From an uncultured archaeon (lineage in GTDB: Archaea; Halobacteriota; Methanosarcinia; Methanosarcinales; Methanoperedenaceae): a stretch of DNA of 12,708 nt. Numbering within the stretch: position 1 is the first letter of the stretch; each line of letters begins with the position of its first letter. The position numbers were made by a program, and so were the translations under genes. Shown here in pieces: positions 1 through 6,354 of the stretch. Location: positions 1-12,708 of the forward strand of contig CABMIA010000194.1 of assembly GCA_902386085.1 (NCBI GenBank), in the 5' to 3' direction. The notes beneath the pieces are model-generated. The model worked only from the letters and a program-made list of their open reading frames with translations. It was not told the origin of the DNA and did not search any database.

Positions 1-167
1 ACAACTTCCTGGTCGTGGATCTTGCTCCATTTCGGTATCGTCTCTTTCGCGGTCGCGTCATCTGAAATGACTTCAAGTTCCTCCCCCGGTTTCATTTCTG
101 CCATCTTTTTTTTCGCATAGAAAAGGGGTAAAGGGCAGACCCTGCCCCTGACATCGAGTTTTTCCAT
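1..167 (-). CDS. TusA/SirA-family sulfurtransferase, 5' part only (gene runs off the left edge)
   Basis: Reading the minus strand from the ATG at 165-167 gives 55 codons with no stop before the window edge, so the C-terminus is missing. The N-terminus carries the TusA signature: LDVRGRVCPLP at residues 4-14 with the conserved cysteine at residue 11 inside CPxP, then a KxxxxM helix, a GEELEVISDD strand region and an IPKW motif. In this family the cysteine carries a persulfide and passes sulfur to partners in tRNA thiolation, cofactor synthesis or sulfur metabolism; in archaea the partners are often unknown. The gene is divergent from the roadblock gene across an 89-base gap. Family assignment is firm; the exact role cannot be told from this fragment. 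Confidence 0.88.
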   Translation of the reverse strand, partial: MEKLDVRGRVCPLPLFYAKKKMAEMKPGEELEVISDDATAKETIPKWSKIHDQEV

Positions 168-256
168 GTTACCATAATTGTTTTTGGTGATATTTCAACC
201 TTGCCTGAGGAAAAAGATATTAAGCCGCAGGTTTAATACTTATCAGGGGGAAAATT

Positions 257-622
257 ATGACAAGGGGAAAGATATCCGGAATCTATAGCAGTATCCTGCT
301 GGGCCTGAAGAATGTTGACGGGGTGAAATTGATCGCACTCGGGAACAGGGACGGTTTTCTTATCGGCGAGGAGGAAACTGATGAGATGGAAATGCTGGCC
401 TTGATGTCAGCAACTTTATTAAGATCGGCTGAAATTATCACAAACAGGCTTGAAAAAACAGGCCCGAAGCATGTTATCGTTGATTTTAAGGGTGGGAAGT
501 TAGTTGCAGCTTCGGCAGGGCAAAAGGCGCTGATCTCGGTAGTTGCTGCGCAGGATGCGGATCTCGACAATATTATCACCGAACTTACAAGTACCGCAGA
601 AAAAATAAAAGAAATTCTCTAA
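257..622 (+). CDS. Roadblock/LC7 domain protein
   Basis: This 121-residue protein is one roadblock/LC7 domain: an N-terminal helix, a VDGVKLIALGNRDGFLIGEE hairpin near residues 20-39, a long helix (about 43-65), then strands HVIVDFKGGKLVAASAG at 72-88 and a closing helix to the C-terminus. There is no signal peptide or membrane segment. Members of the family are small dimeric partners of GTPases (for example MglB with MglA) and scaffold proteins. A purine-rich AGGGGGA lies about six bases before the ATG, supporting this start. The next gene is a GTPase 36 bases downstream on the same strand, so co-transcription is plausible. That GTPase is of the Obg/YchF superfamily, not the Ras-like type usually paired with roadblock proteins, so a physical partnership is only an inference. 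Confidence 0.85.
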   Translation: MTRGKISGIYSSILLGLKNVDGVKLIALGNRDGFLIGEEETDEMEMLALMSATLLRSAEIITNRLEKTGPKHVIVDFKGGKLVAASAGQKALISVVAAQDADLDNIITELTSTAEKIKEIL

Positions 623-658
623 GGCAAGGATTAAGTTCACAAGAAATGTATTAGGAGC

Positions 659-1831
659 ATGGTCGTCTCAATAGCGCTTGCAGGGAAGCCAAACTGCGGA
701 AAATCAACGTTTTTCAAGGCTGCAACTTTAGCTAATGTCGAGATAGCGAATTATCCTTTCACGACCATCGATGCAAACAACGGCGTCGGGTATGTGAGAG
801 CAACCTGCCCGTGCAGGGAACTGAAACTTGACTGCGGGAATTGCAGGGACGGCGTCAGGTTCGTGCACATAGGCATGATAGATGTCGCAGGGCTTGTGCC
901 AGATGCCCATAAGGGACGCGGGCTTGGCAATGCCTTCCTGGACAACCTGCGGCAGGCCAGGGCGATAATCCATGTGATAGATGCATCCGGCGGCACGGAT
1001 ATCGAAGGCAATCCCGTGCCTTTGGGCTCGCATGACCCACTTGCGGATATTGCTTTCCTTGATCATGAGATAACGATGTGGATTTTTGGGATATTGAAAC
1101 GAAACTGGGAGCGGTTATCGCGCAAAGTCCAGGCAGAGGGACTGAAACTGGAAGAGACGATCGCAGCGCAGCTTGAAGGCGCCGGAATTACCGATGGTCA
1201 TGTGAAAACCGCGCTCACTAAACTGAAATTACCCCGCGATAAGCCCCATATGTGGACAGATGAGCAGATAATCGAGCTTTCTGACATGCTCAGGGCAGAG
1301 AGCAAGCCCTTCATCATCGCAGCAAATAAAATAGATGTGGCGCCGCAGGATAACGTGGAGCGCCTTTTTAAGGCAGGCGCAATACCGGTCAGCGCCGCGG
1401 CAGAAGTTGCGTTGCGTATGGCCGATAAAAGCGGGGCGATAAAATACATACCAGGCGATCCTGACTTTTCGGAATCGCCAAACCTGTCGGATGCCCAGAG
1501 AGAGGCGCTTTCGAAAATCCGTGCGCTTATGAAGAAAAACGGAGGCACGGGGATACAGAGATGTATTAATGAAACGGTGTTCAGGCTTCTTGATCTTATC
1601 GTGGTTTACCCGGTCGAGGATGAGAATAAATTTACTGATAAGAACGGCAGGATACTTCCTGATGCTTTCCTGCTGAAGCGCGGGAGCACGGCAAGGGATC
1701 TTGCGTTCATGGTGCATACAGATATAGGCAAAGGCTTCCTATATGCGGTGGATGCGCGCACAAAGATGAGGCTGGGGGAGAAGTATGAGTTGAAGAACGG
1801 GGATATTGTGAAGATAGTGGCGGTGAAGTGA
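659..1831 (+). CDS. Ygr210-type GTP-binding protein (YchF/Obg superfamily) with TGS domain
   Basis: The 390-residue product has a full set of G motifs: P-loop GKPNCGKST at 9-17, a switch region with NYPFTTID near 31-38, DVAG at 75-78, NKID at 223-226 and VSAAAE near 244-249. The NKxD box fits GTP specificity, whereas bacterial-type YchF has a changed box and prefers ATP. Four cysteines at 50, 52, 59 and 62 (CxC then CxxC) lie between G1 and G3, a possible metal site as seen in archaeal/fungal Ygr210-like members. A TGS-type beta domain fills about the last 75 residues. Such GTPases are thought to act at the ribosome. The ATG is preceded by AGGAG only one or two bases away, which is close. The length is normal and the gene looks intact. 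Confidence 0.88.
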   Translation: MVVSIALAGKPNCGKSTFFKAATLANVEIANYPFTTIDANNGVGYVRATCPCRELKLDCGNCRDGVRFVHIGMIDVAGLVPDAHKGRGLGNAFLDNLRQARAIIHVIDASGGTDIEGNPVPLGSHDPLADIAFLDHEITMWIFGILKRNWERLSRKVQAEGLKLEETIAAQLEGAGITDGHVKTALTKLKLPRDKPHMWTDEQIIELSDMLRAESKPFIIAANKIDVAPQDNVERLFKAGAIPVSAAAEVALRMADKSGAIKYIPGDPDFSESPNLSDAQREALSKIRALMKKNGGTGIQRCINETVFRLLDLIVVYPVEDENKFTDKNGRILPDAFLLKRGSTARDLAFMVHTDIGKGFLYAVDARTKMRLGEKYELKNGDIVKIVAVK

Positions 1832-1870
1832 AATCTTTTTGTATAACTAGAAAATAGTTCATAAAAAACC

Positions 1871-1900
1871 GCAGATAAATGCAGACGAACGCGGATTTCG
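1871..1900. repeat. Three imperfect 10-nt tandem units
   Basis: The stretch reads as three consecutive 10-mers, GCAGATAAAT, GCAGACGAAC and GCGGATTTCG, sharing the core GCRGAY at the same phase. It lies in the non-coding gap after the GTPase gene, just before base composition turns AT-rich. No function is known to me. Confidence 0.5.
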
Positions 1901-2007
1901 TGTAAAATGTTTATGGATTTAAAATAATTTACAAACGGAGGCGTTTCAAATCTGTTGGTGGTTGTCCTGAGATACGATACTACAATCTCTTAAAATAGCC
2001 CATGTTC

Positions 2008-2025
2008 ATTAAAGATATCTTTAAT
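2008..2025. promoter_or_regulatory. 18-bp perfect palindrome, candidate operator upstream of the membrane-protein gene
   Basis: ATTAAAGATATCTTTAAT is its own reverse complement over all 18 bases. It ends six bases before the TATA-like element at 2032-2044. A dimeric regulator bound here would sit next to the TFB recognition region, so it could activate or repress. Palindromes arise more easily in AT-rich DNA, so this is a candidate only. Confidence 0.4.
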
Positions 2026-2031
2026 AGCTAA

Positions 2032-2044
2032 CTATAATTATATG
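2032..2044 (+). promoter_or_regulatory. Archaeal TATA box of the membrane-protein gene
   Basis: CTATAATTATATG is centred about 26 bases before the ATG at 2064. That spacing puts the expected transcription start at or beside the start codon, and no Shine-Dalgarno site is present, so the mRNA is probably leaderless. Confidence 0.5.
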
Positions 2045-2063
2045 ATGAAAGTATAGAATACAG

Positions 2064-3203
2064 ATGTCTCATATGATTGAAAACGAAAAGACGGATGGGT
2101 TTAAATTTGCTTTAACAGCTCTCACAGCAATTGGGACTTTGTTATATGCAACATACAGTTATTCTCAAAAAACAGCTATCGATATCAAGTATTATGTGCC
2201 CTTCATCGGATTAATTTCGGTCTCGTTAATATTATTGATATTTTTGCTTTTTTATATTTTTATCAAAGGATATTCTTTGGAACTGCATCGTCCAAAAGAT
2301 TCTGATTTAAAAAAACGTAACGAAATTTTGGCTTCAGCCATCTATTTGCTGGCATTTTTAATTTTTATTATGTTATTAACTAATGTTATACTTCTTTTTG
2401 CTTTTGGGGCTTTGGGAAAGTTAGATAATAATGCGTATTATATAATATTTATTTTAAGTATCTTAAGTAGTTTTCTATTTGGTTGGCCATATTTAGAATA
2501 TAAACAAGACAATGAGAAACTGAATATATTGTTGAACCACTATATAACACATCAAAAAATTCTTAATAATTATATCATCAATTTTCTGAATGGAATAAGT
2601 AAGCAGAAATTAGAAAAACTTTATTTGATGTTTAAGGGCACTTTTGGAGAAAAAAATCAAAAGAAATTAAAAGAATTTAATTTAATATTTATAAATATTT
2701 TAAAAAATGATTCGGGTAAGGAAATTCCACAGAACATTTTAAAGTTTTATTTTGCATTTTTTTTACTGGGTACAGCTAGCTTGATTTGGCTGATAATAGT
2801 TTTTCTCCTAATTCTAAATTTTCCTTTATTAGGTCATGTTACATTTGATATGCAGAGTATTTATTACAAGAATGATGAGCAGATTCCTATACAAATAACA
2901 ATAACAGGGCCGATTTATGATTCACAGTTAAGACTATACAAAGAAATTTCAGAAAGCAATTTAACTCTGATTGATCGACTTTCTTTAAAGCCGGGGCATA
3001 ATTCGTCTAGAAAAATATCTGGAGAGCAATCAATTTTAAGTGGTAATGCCTTTGAACTTGGAACATATTACTCTTTTATTAATATCACTAATCCCAATAT
3101 GACTCCGGGATATTATGAATTAATATATTCAGTCTCAAATTACGAGTACGGAAAAAGTTTTTATTTATTAAACAAAAGTGAGATTTCGCAGATTAATAGA
3201 TAA
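2064..3203 (+). CDS. Hypothetical five-helix membrane protein with a C-terminal outside domain
   Basis: I do not recognise this family. The 379-residue product has hydrophobic segments at about 14-33, 44-68, 88-116, 125-145 and 226-256. Between helices four and five is a lysine-rich loop of about 80 residues (146-225), probably cytoplasmic. After helix five comes a 120-residue polar, beta-strand-rich tail with five N-glycosylation-type sequons (near 299, 313, 340, 345 and 370), consistent with a domain outside the membrane. The ATG at 2064 fits the TATA spacing; an in-frame ATG at 2073 is the alternative. The gene is visibly far more AT-rich than its neighbours, especially at third positions, which suggests acquisition by transfer. 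It stands alone between a GTPase gene and a degraded toxin-antitoxin pair. Confidence 0.75.
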   Translation: MSHMIENEKTDGFKFALTALTAIGTLLYATYSYSQKTAIDIKYYVPFIGLISVSLILLIFLLFYIFIKGYSLELHRPKDSDLKKRNEILASAIYLLAFLIFIMLLTNVILLFAFGALGKLDNNAYYIIFILSILSSFLFGWPYLEYKQDNEKLNILLNHYITHQKILNNYIINFLNGISKQKLEKLYLMFKGTFGEKNQKKLKEFNLIFINILKNDSGKEIPQNILKFYFAFFLLGTASLIWLIIVFLLILNFPLLGHVTFDMQSIYYKNDEQIPIQITITGPIYDSQLRLYKEISESNLTLIDRLSLKPGHNSSRKISGEQSILSGNAFELGTYYSFINITNPNMTPGYYELIYSVSNYEYGKSFYLLNKSEISQINR

Positions 3204-3402
3204 ACTTATATTTTATAAACTTCGTATAATTTTTGAATTATGATTGTGTAAATAGGACAGTTAAATATAGCCTTATGAAAATAATAATCGATATATCAAT
3301 TAAAAAATTTTAATATAAAATATCATAAAAATAAACTCAGAATTTTTCGCAACATTCACAAAATACATCCTAAACGTAACGGTTCAATTATATAGTACCA
3401 AG
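3204..3402. other. AT-rich non-coding stretch
   Basis: About 200 bases of very AT-rich DNA with stops in all frames and no recognisable gene. It contains ATTAAAA-AA-TTTTAAT at 3299-3314, a weak inverted repeat that could arise by chance at this composition. Nothing else stands out. Confidence 0.5.
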
Positions 3403-3600
3403 ATGGGAGTGCTACGCTTCCGACCGCGTCGCCAGCCGCACAGTCCAAGCTTGCATCCACTGACAGGAATGGTGCGCCCCGAAGCACGCAAAGTCAATCC
3501 TGCGAACAGCGTAATGCCGCATGTTTTCAAAAGGTATGAAGCTGCTCACGAAGAAACTACCGCAAATTCTATGTTGATGCCGATGATATTATATATGTAG
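3403..3600. other. GC-rich fragment of unknown origin with an unsupported 65-codon frame
   Basis: Composition switches abruptly from very AT-rich to clearly GC-rich near 3400 and stays so to about 3540. An open frame of 65 codons starts at ATG 3403 and ends with TAG at 3598-3600. The predicted peptide has no recognisable domain, is rich in Arg, Pro and Met, and has no Shine-Dalgarno site. Alternative frames on both strands are also open for 30-50 codons, which is usual for GC-rich debris. The segment abuts the truncated vapB relic and shares its frame. It is best read as a remnant of a mobile or exchanged segment; I could not match it to a transposase. Treat it as non-coding unless homologs appear. 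Confidence 0.35.
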
Positions 3601-3765
3601 GGGCTGATTTACCAGACTCTTAAAAAGGAAGCTGGAGTGAAGAATATTTCAGAAAAATTAAATGAAATTCTGATAAAAATGCTTTTCAAGGGTAAAAAAA
3701 GTCTCTTCGGGACAATGCAGAAAACCGACCTGTCCGACCTCAGGGAACATGAGGACAGATTGTAA
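3601..3765 (+). pseudogene. VapB-type antitoxin remnant, N-terminus missing
   Basis: The frame from 3601 encodes 54 residues, IYQTLKKEAGVKNISEKLNE at 3-22 followed by a KMLFKGKKSLFG segment and a charged EHEDRL end. This is the familiar ending of archaeal VapB antitoxins: the end of the DNA-binding part, then the toxin-binding tail. The usual N-terminal strand, of the type MKTISVSDE, is absent. In its place are a TAG at 3598-3600 and unrelated GC-rich DNA. The stop TAA overlaps the ATG of the next frame (TAATG), the translational coupling typical of vapBC operons. Intact family members bind DNA as dimers and neutralise VapC. Without its N-terminus this copy should not bind DNA. Confidence 0.65.
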
Positions 3766-3962
3766 TGATGCTGGATTCCTTTGCATGGATGGAATATTTC
3801 ATGGGGACTCATAAAGGTGAAAAAGTCAAGAGATTTGTGGAGAACTTTCATCGCTTAGATCAAACTGGCCGAGCATATTGTAAGCCTGTAGTGCTTATAC
3901 ACCGTTTCAGCATTACGGGTTCTTTGCTGGTATTATATCACCGCACTCAGAAAAGTTTATAG
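3765..3962 (+). pseudogene. VapC-type PIN-domain toxin remnant, C-terminus lost
   Basis: The first 28 or so residues match the start of a VapC PIN domain: MLDSFAWMEYFMGTHKGEKV with the first catalytic aspartate at residue 4. From about 3850 the sequence no longer resembles a PIN domain, and the frame runs on to TAG at 3960-3962 inside the promoter of thi4. The remaining acidic residues of the PIN active site, normally spread over about 120-130 residues, are missing, so ribonuclease activity is not expected. The start ATG overlaps the vapB stop. The pair appears to have been cut on both sides, leaving a joined middle portion. Confidence 0.62.
3952..3962 (+). promoter_or_regulatory. Candidate TATA box of thi4
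   Basis: AAAGTTTATAG lies about 26 bases before the purine-rich Shine-Dalgarno region at 3985-3992, so transcription would begin just before it, giving a short leader. TATTATATC at 3931-3939 is an alternative. Confidence 0.35.
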
Positions 3963-3997
3963 TTAGCAGAAACCCTATTAACATAAGGGTGAAATCA

Positions 3998-4819
3998 ATG
4001 ACAAGCCTTAGCGAAATACACATTACAAAGACAATAGTGAATGAATTCCTGGATGATTTTATACAGAATATTCTTGACAGCGATGTCGTTGTTATCGGTT
4101 CAGGACCGTGCGGGGTGACCGCGGCAAAATATGCTGCTGAACTGGGACACAAGACCGTTATGATAGAGAGGAATATCTACGGCGGAGGAGGCATGTGGCA
4201 GGGCGGATATCTCATGCCAAAGAACACGGTTAGGGCGCCGTCACATAAGATCCTTGAGGAATGCGGTGTAAAGCTCAAGGAAGTGGAAGAAGGGCTTTAT
4301 GTCTGTGATTCTTTCGAGATGGTCTCAAAAATGCTAGTGAGCGCGTGCGATGCAGGCGCCAAGCTCCTTAACTCCACGAATGTGGAAGACCTGATCCTCA
4401 AAGAAGATCATGTTGAAGGTGTGGTTATCCAGTGGTATCCAGTGCAGCAGATGCCTAAATTCATTACCTGCATGGATCCCATAGCGATCAGGTCAAAAGT
4501 AGTGATAGATGCCACGGGTCATGATTCTGCCATGGTCAGGCGCCTCTGGCAGCAAAAGAGATTATCGATTGAGGAACCACCTGGCTGCGGCTCACTCTGG
4601 GTCGATGAGGCTGAGAAACAAACTGTAGAGCTTACTCACGAGATATATCCCGGCCTGATAGTTGCAGGCATGGCTGCCACTTCCACATACGGCGCGCCGC
4701 GCATGGGACCCACGTTCGGCGGCATGCTGCTTGCAGGAAAGAAGGCGGCAGAGCTGGCGCATGAGAAGATCTCGGGAATCAAAGTAGAAAGTACGGGCAG
4801 ATTTGCTGTTACGGCTTAA
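3998..4819 (+). CDS. thi4: Thi4-type thiamine thiazole synthase
   Basis: This protein makes the thiazole half of thiamine from NAD and glycine. The sulfur comes either from its own cysteine (suicide type) or from sulfide (methanogen type). The product has 273 residues with the FAD/NAD-binding GSGPCG at 34-39, the glycine-rich GGGGMWQGG at 62-70, DATGHD at 171-176 and a second glycine-rich region near the C-terminus, GPTFGGMLLAGKKAAELA. The residue before MDP at 158 is cysteine, as in the yeast CMDP motif; Methanocaldococcus jannaschii Thi4 has histidine there. I chose ATG 3998 over an in-frame GTG at 3989, because that GTG is part of the Shine-Dalgarno AAGGGTGA, five bases before the ATG. The gene is monocistronic, with a T-rich terminator behind it. 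Confidence 0.87.
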   Translation: MTSLSEIHITKTIVNEFLDDFIQNILDSDVVVIGSGPCGVTAAKYAAELGHKTVMIERNIYGGGGMWQGGYLMPKNTVRAPSHKILEECGVKLKEVEEGLYVCDSFEMVSKMLVSACDAGAKLLNSTNVEDLILKEDHVEGVVIQWYPVQQMPKFITCMDPIAIRSKVVIDATGHDSAMVRRLWQQKRLSIEEPPGCGSLWVDEAEKQTVELTHEIYPGLIVAGMAATSTYGAPRMGPTFGGMLLAGKKAAELAHEKISGIKVESTGRFAVTA

Positions 4820-4826
4820 GCCCACC

Positions 4827-4840
4827 TTTTTTTGTTTTTT
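4827..4840 (+). terminator. Oligo-T terminator after thi4
   Basis: Seven Ts, one G and six Ts follow the thi4 stop by seven bases, with no strong hairpin. Runs of T on the non-template strand are enough to end transcription in archaea. Confidence 0.6.
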
Positions 4841-4916
4841 CCTGAAACACTGATTAAAGGCGGCATCATCTTCTCATAAGGCTTTAAGTAATACTTTCCC
4901 CCTGCTGGCAAAATAG

Positions 4917-4928
4917 TTTAATATATAA
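4917..4928 (+). promoter_or_regulatory. TATA box of the RecJ-like gene
   Basis: TTTAATATATAA is a near-ideal archaeal TATA box centred about 21-24 bases before the GTG at 4943 and ATG at 4946. No Shine-Dalgarno site intervenes, so the transcript is likely leaderless or nearly so. Confidence 0.6.
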
Positions 4929-4942
4929 ACAACTATAAAAAC

Positions 4943-6310
4943 GTGATGACATTTCAACTGGGTGCTAAAAAGTGCGCTGAATACATTAAAAAGCACAAAT
5001 CTGCTCTTGTGGTATCGCATATCGACGCCGACGGTTTAACGTCAGCCGCAATTATGGGAAAAGCCCTGGAAAGGGCAGGTATCGAGTACGAAACACATTT
5101 TGTCAAGCAGCTTGATACGTCGGCGTTAACAGGGATAGCCGACCGGAATCCCGAGCTTGTTGTTTTCACCGACCTCGGGAGCGGAATGCTGGATGCGATA
5201 AACTCATTAAAGATCAATGCCGTCATCTCTGACCATCACCAGCCGCACGGGACACATGACCATCACCTGAACCCCCATCTTTTCGGGATAAACGGGGCTA
5301 CTGAAATAAGCGGCTCAGGTGTTACTTATACAATGGTTTCATCACTTGGCGACAACAATGACCTTGCTGACCTTGCGATAGTAGGCGCGGTCGGAGACCT
5401 GCAGCATGTCAAGCACGGGCAGTTGATCGGGATTAACAGGTCGGTACTGGAAGAAGGCACGAGGAACGGCGCGCTGCGCTTTGAGAAAGACCTGCTGCTG
5501 TTCGGCAAACAGACCCGTCCCATATTCAAGCTCCTGCAGTATTCCTCTGATCCGTACCTGCCGGGTATCACAGGCAGTGAAGACACAAGTATTGAATTCC
5601 TGAAAAAGATCGGCATACGACAGCACGGCGAGAAATGGAGGCGGTGGATCGACCTTGAAGCAAATGAAAAGCAGCAGATAGTTTCGGCTCTCATCCAGTT
5701 CTGTCTCACATGCGGGATGCAGGCTTTTAATATCCAGAGGCTGGTGGGAGAAGTGTATACATTGCTGCGCGAGCGTGAGGGCACTGAGGTCCGGGACGCG
5801 TCTGAGTATTCAACACTACTTAATGCCACCGCGCGTTATGACCATGCAGATATCGGGCTTGCTGTATGCATGGGCGACCGCGGCAAGAGATATGATGAAG
5901 CGATAACGCTGCTCAATGACCATCGGAAGAACCTCGTTGAAGGGCTGAACCTCGTTAAGGAGAAAGGGACTACAAAGATGGAAAACCTGCAATACTTTGA
6001 TTCTGGAAACAAGATCAGGGAAACCATCGTCGGTATCATTGCAGGCATGAGCACTTCGTTTTTGGATAACAAACACCTTCCCATTATCGCGTTTGCAGAT
6101 TCTGACGGCGGGGTAAAAGTCTCATCGCGTGGGAATTATGATCTCATCAGGAGAGGGCTCAACCTCGGGGTGGCAATAGGCGAGGCTGCAAAATCTGTAG
6201 GAGGCGCGGGAGGCGGGCATGATATCGCAGCAGGGGCTTTCATACCGAGAGAAGCAAAGGATGAATTTTTGAGAGCGCTGAACAGTAAAATAGGGGAACA
6301 GATAAGGTAA
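4943..6310 (+). CDS. Archaeal RecJ-like DHH-family exonuclease/phosphoesterase
   Basis: The 455-residue protein has the DHH phosphoesterase motifs in order: SHIDADG at 25-31, FTDLGSG at 75-81, SDHH at 96-99 and AVGDLQH at 149-155. The aspartates and histidines in these motifs bind two metal ions. The C-terminal DHHA1 substrate-binding domain is marked by SSRGNYDL and GGAGGGHDIAAGAF near 420-433. Length and order match archaeal RecJ-like proteins, some of which act as single-strand exonucleases with the GINS replication complex (GAN), others as nanoRNase-like enzymes. Which applies here cannot be settled by sequence alone. GTG 4943 and ATG 4946 are adjacent possible starts; the promoter spacing allows either. 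The gene is intact and converges on the next gene 44 bases away. Confidence 0.85.
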   Translation: MMTFQLGAKKCAEYIKKHKSALVVSHIDADGLTSAAIMGKALERAGIEYETHFVKQLDTSALTGIADRNPELVVFTDLGSGMLDAINSLKINAVISDHHQPHGTHDHHLNPHLFGINGATEISGSGVTYTMVSSLGDNNDLADLAIVGAVGDLQHVKHGQLIGINRSVLEEGTRNGALRFEKDLLLFGKQTRPIFKLLQYSSDPYLPGITGSEDTSIEFLKKIGIRQHGEKWRRWIDLEANEKQQIVSALIQFCLTCGMQAFNIQRLVGEVYTLLREREGTEVRDASEYSTLLNATARYDHADIGLAVCMGDRGKRYDEAITLLNDHRKNLVEGLNLVKEKGTTKMENLQYFDSGNKIRETIVGIIAGMSTSFLDNKHLPIIAFADSDGGVKVSSRGNYDLIRRGLNLGVAIGEAAKSVGGAGGGHDIAAGAFIPREAKDEFLRALNSKIGEQIR

Positions 6311-6354
6311 TTGTCTCAGAATCAGTATGCAGCTTCAGTGCATTATTAATTATC

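Noticed and set aside
1933..1946. AAACG-GAGG-CGTTT hairpin as a terminator of the GTPase gene
   Set aside because: Five-base-pair stem, 100 bases after the stop and without a T-run.
3299..3314. ATTAAAA/TTTTAAT inverted repeat as an operator
   Set aside because: Low-complexity A and T runs in very AT-rich DNA; no promoter or gene follows it.
3403..3600. 65-codon frame in the GC-rich fragment as a real gene
   Set aside because: No Shine-Dalgarno site, no recognisable domain, odd residue composition, and other frames are equally open. It ends exactly where the vapB relic begins.
3536..3610. Short frame MKLLTKKLPQ at 3537 onward as the start of a DUF2958-like protein
   Set aside because: Only about ten residues look similar before a stop; too short to separate from chance.
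3601..3765. Reading the TAG at 3598-3600 as sense, fusing the upstream frame to VapB
   Set aside because: The upstream peptide does not resemble a VapB N-terminus, so readthrough would not restore a normal antitoxin. A rearrangement joint explains it better.
3989..3997. GTG 3989 as the thi4 start
   Set aside because: It overlaps the GGGTGA ribosome site; ATG 3998 has the right spacing.
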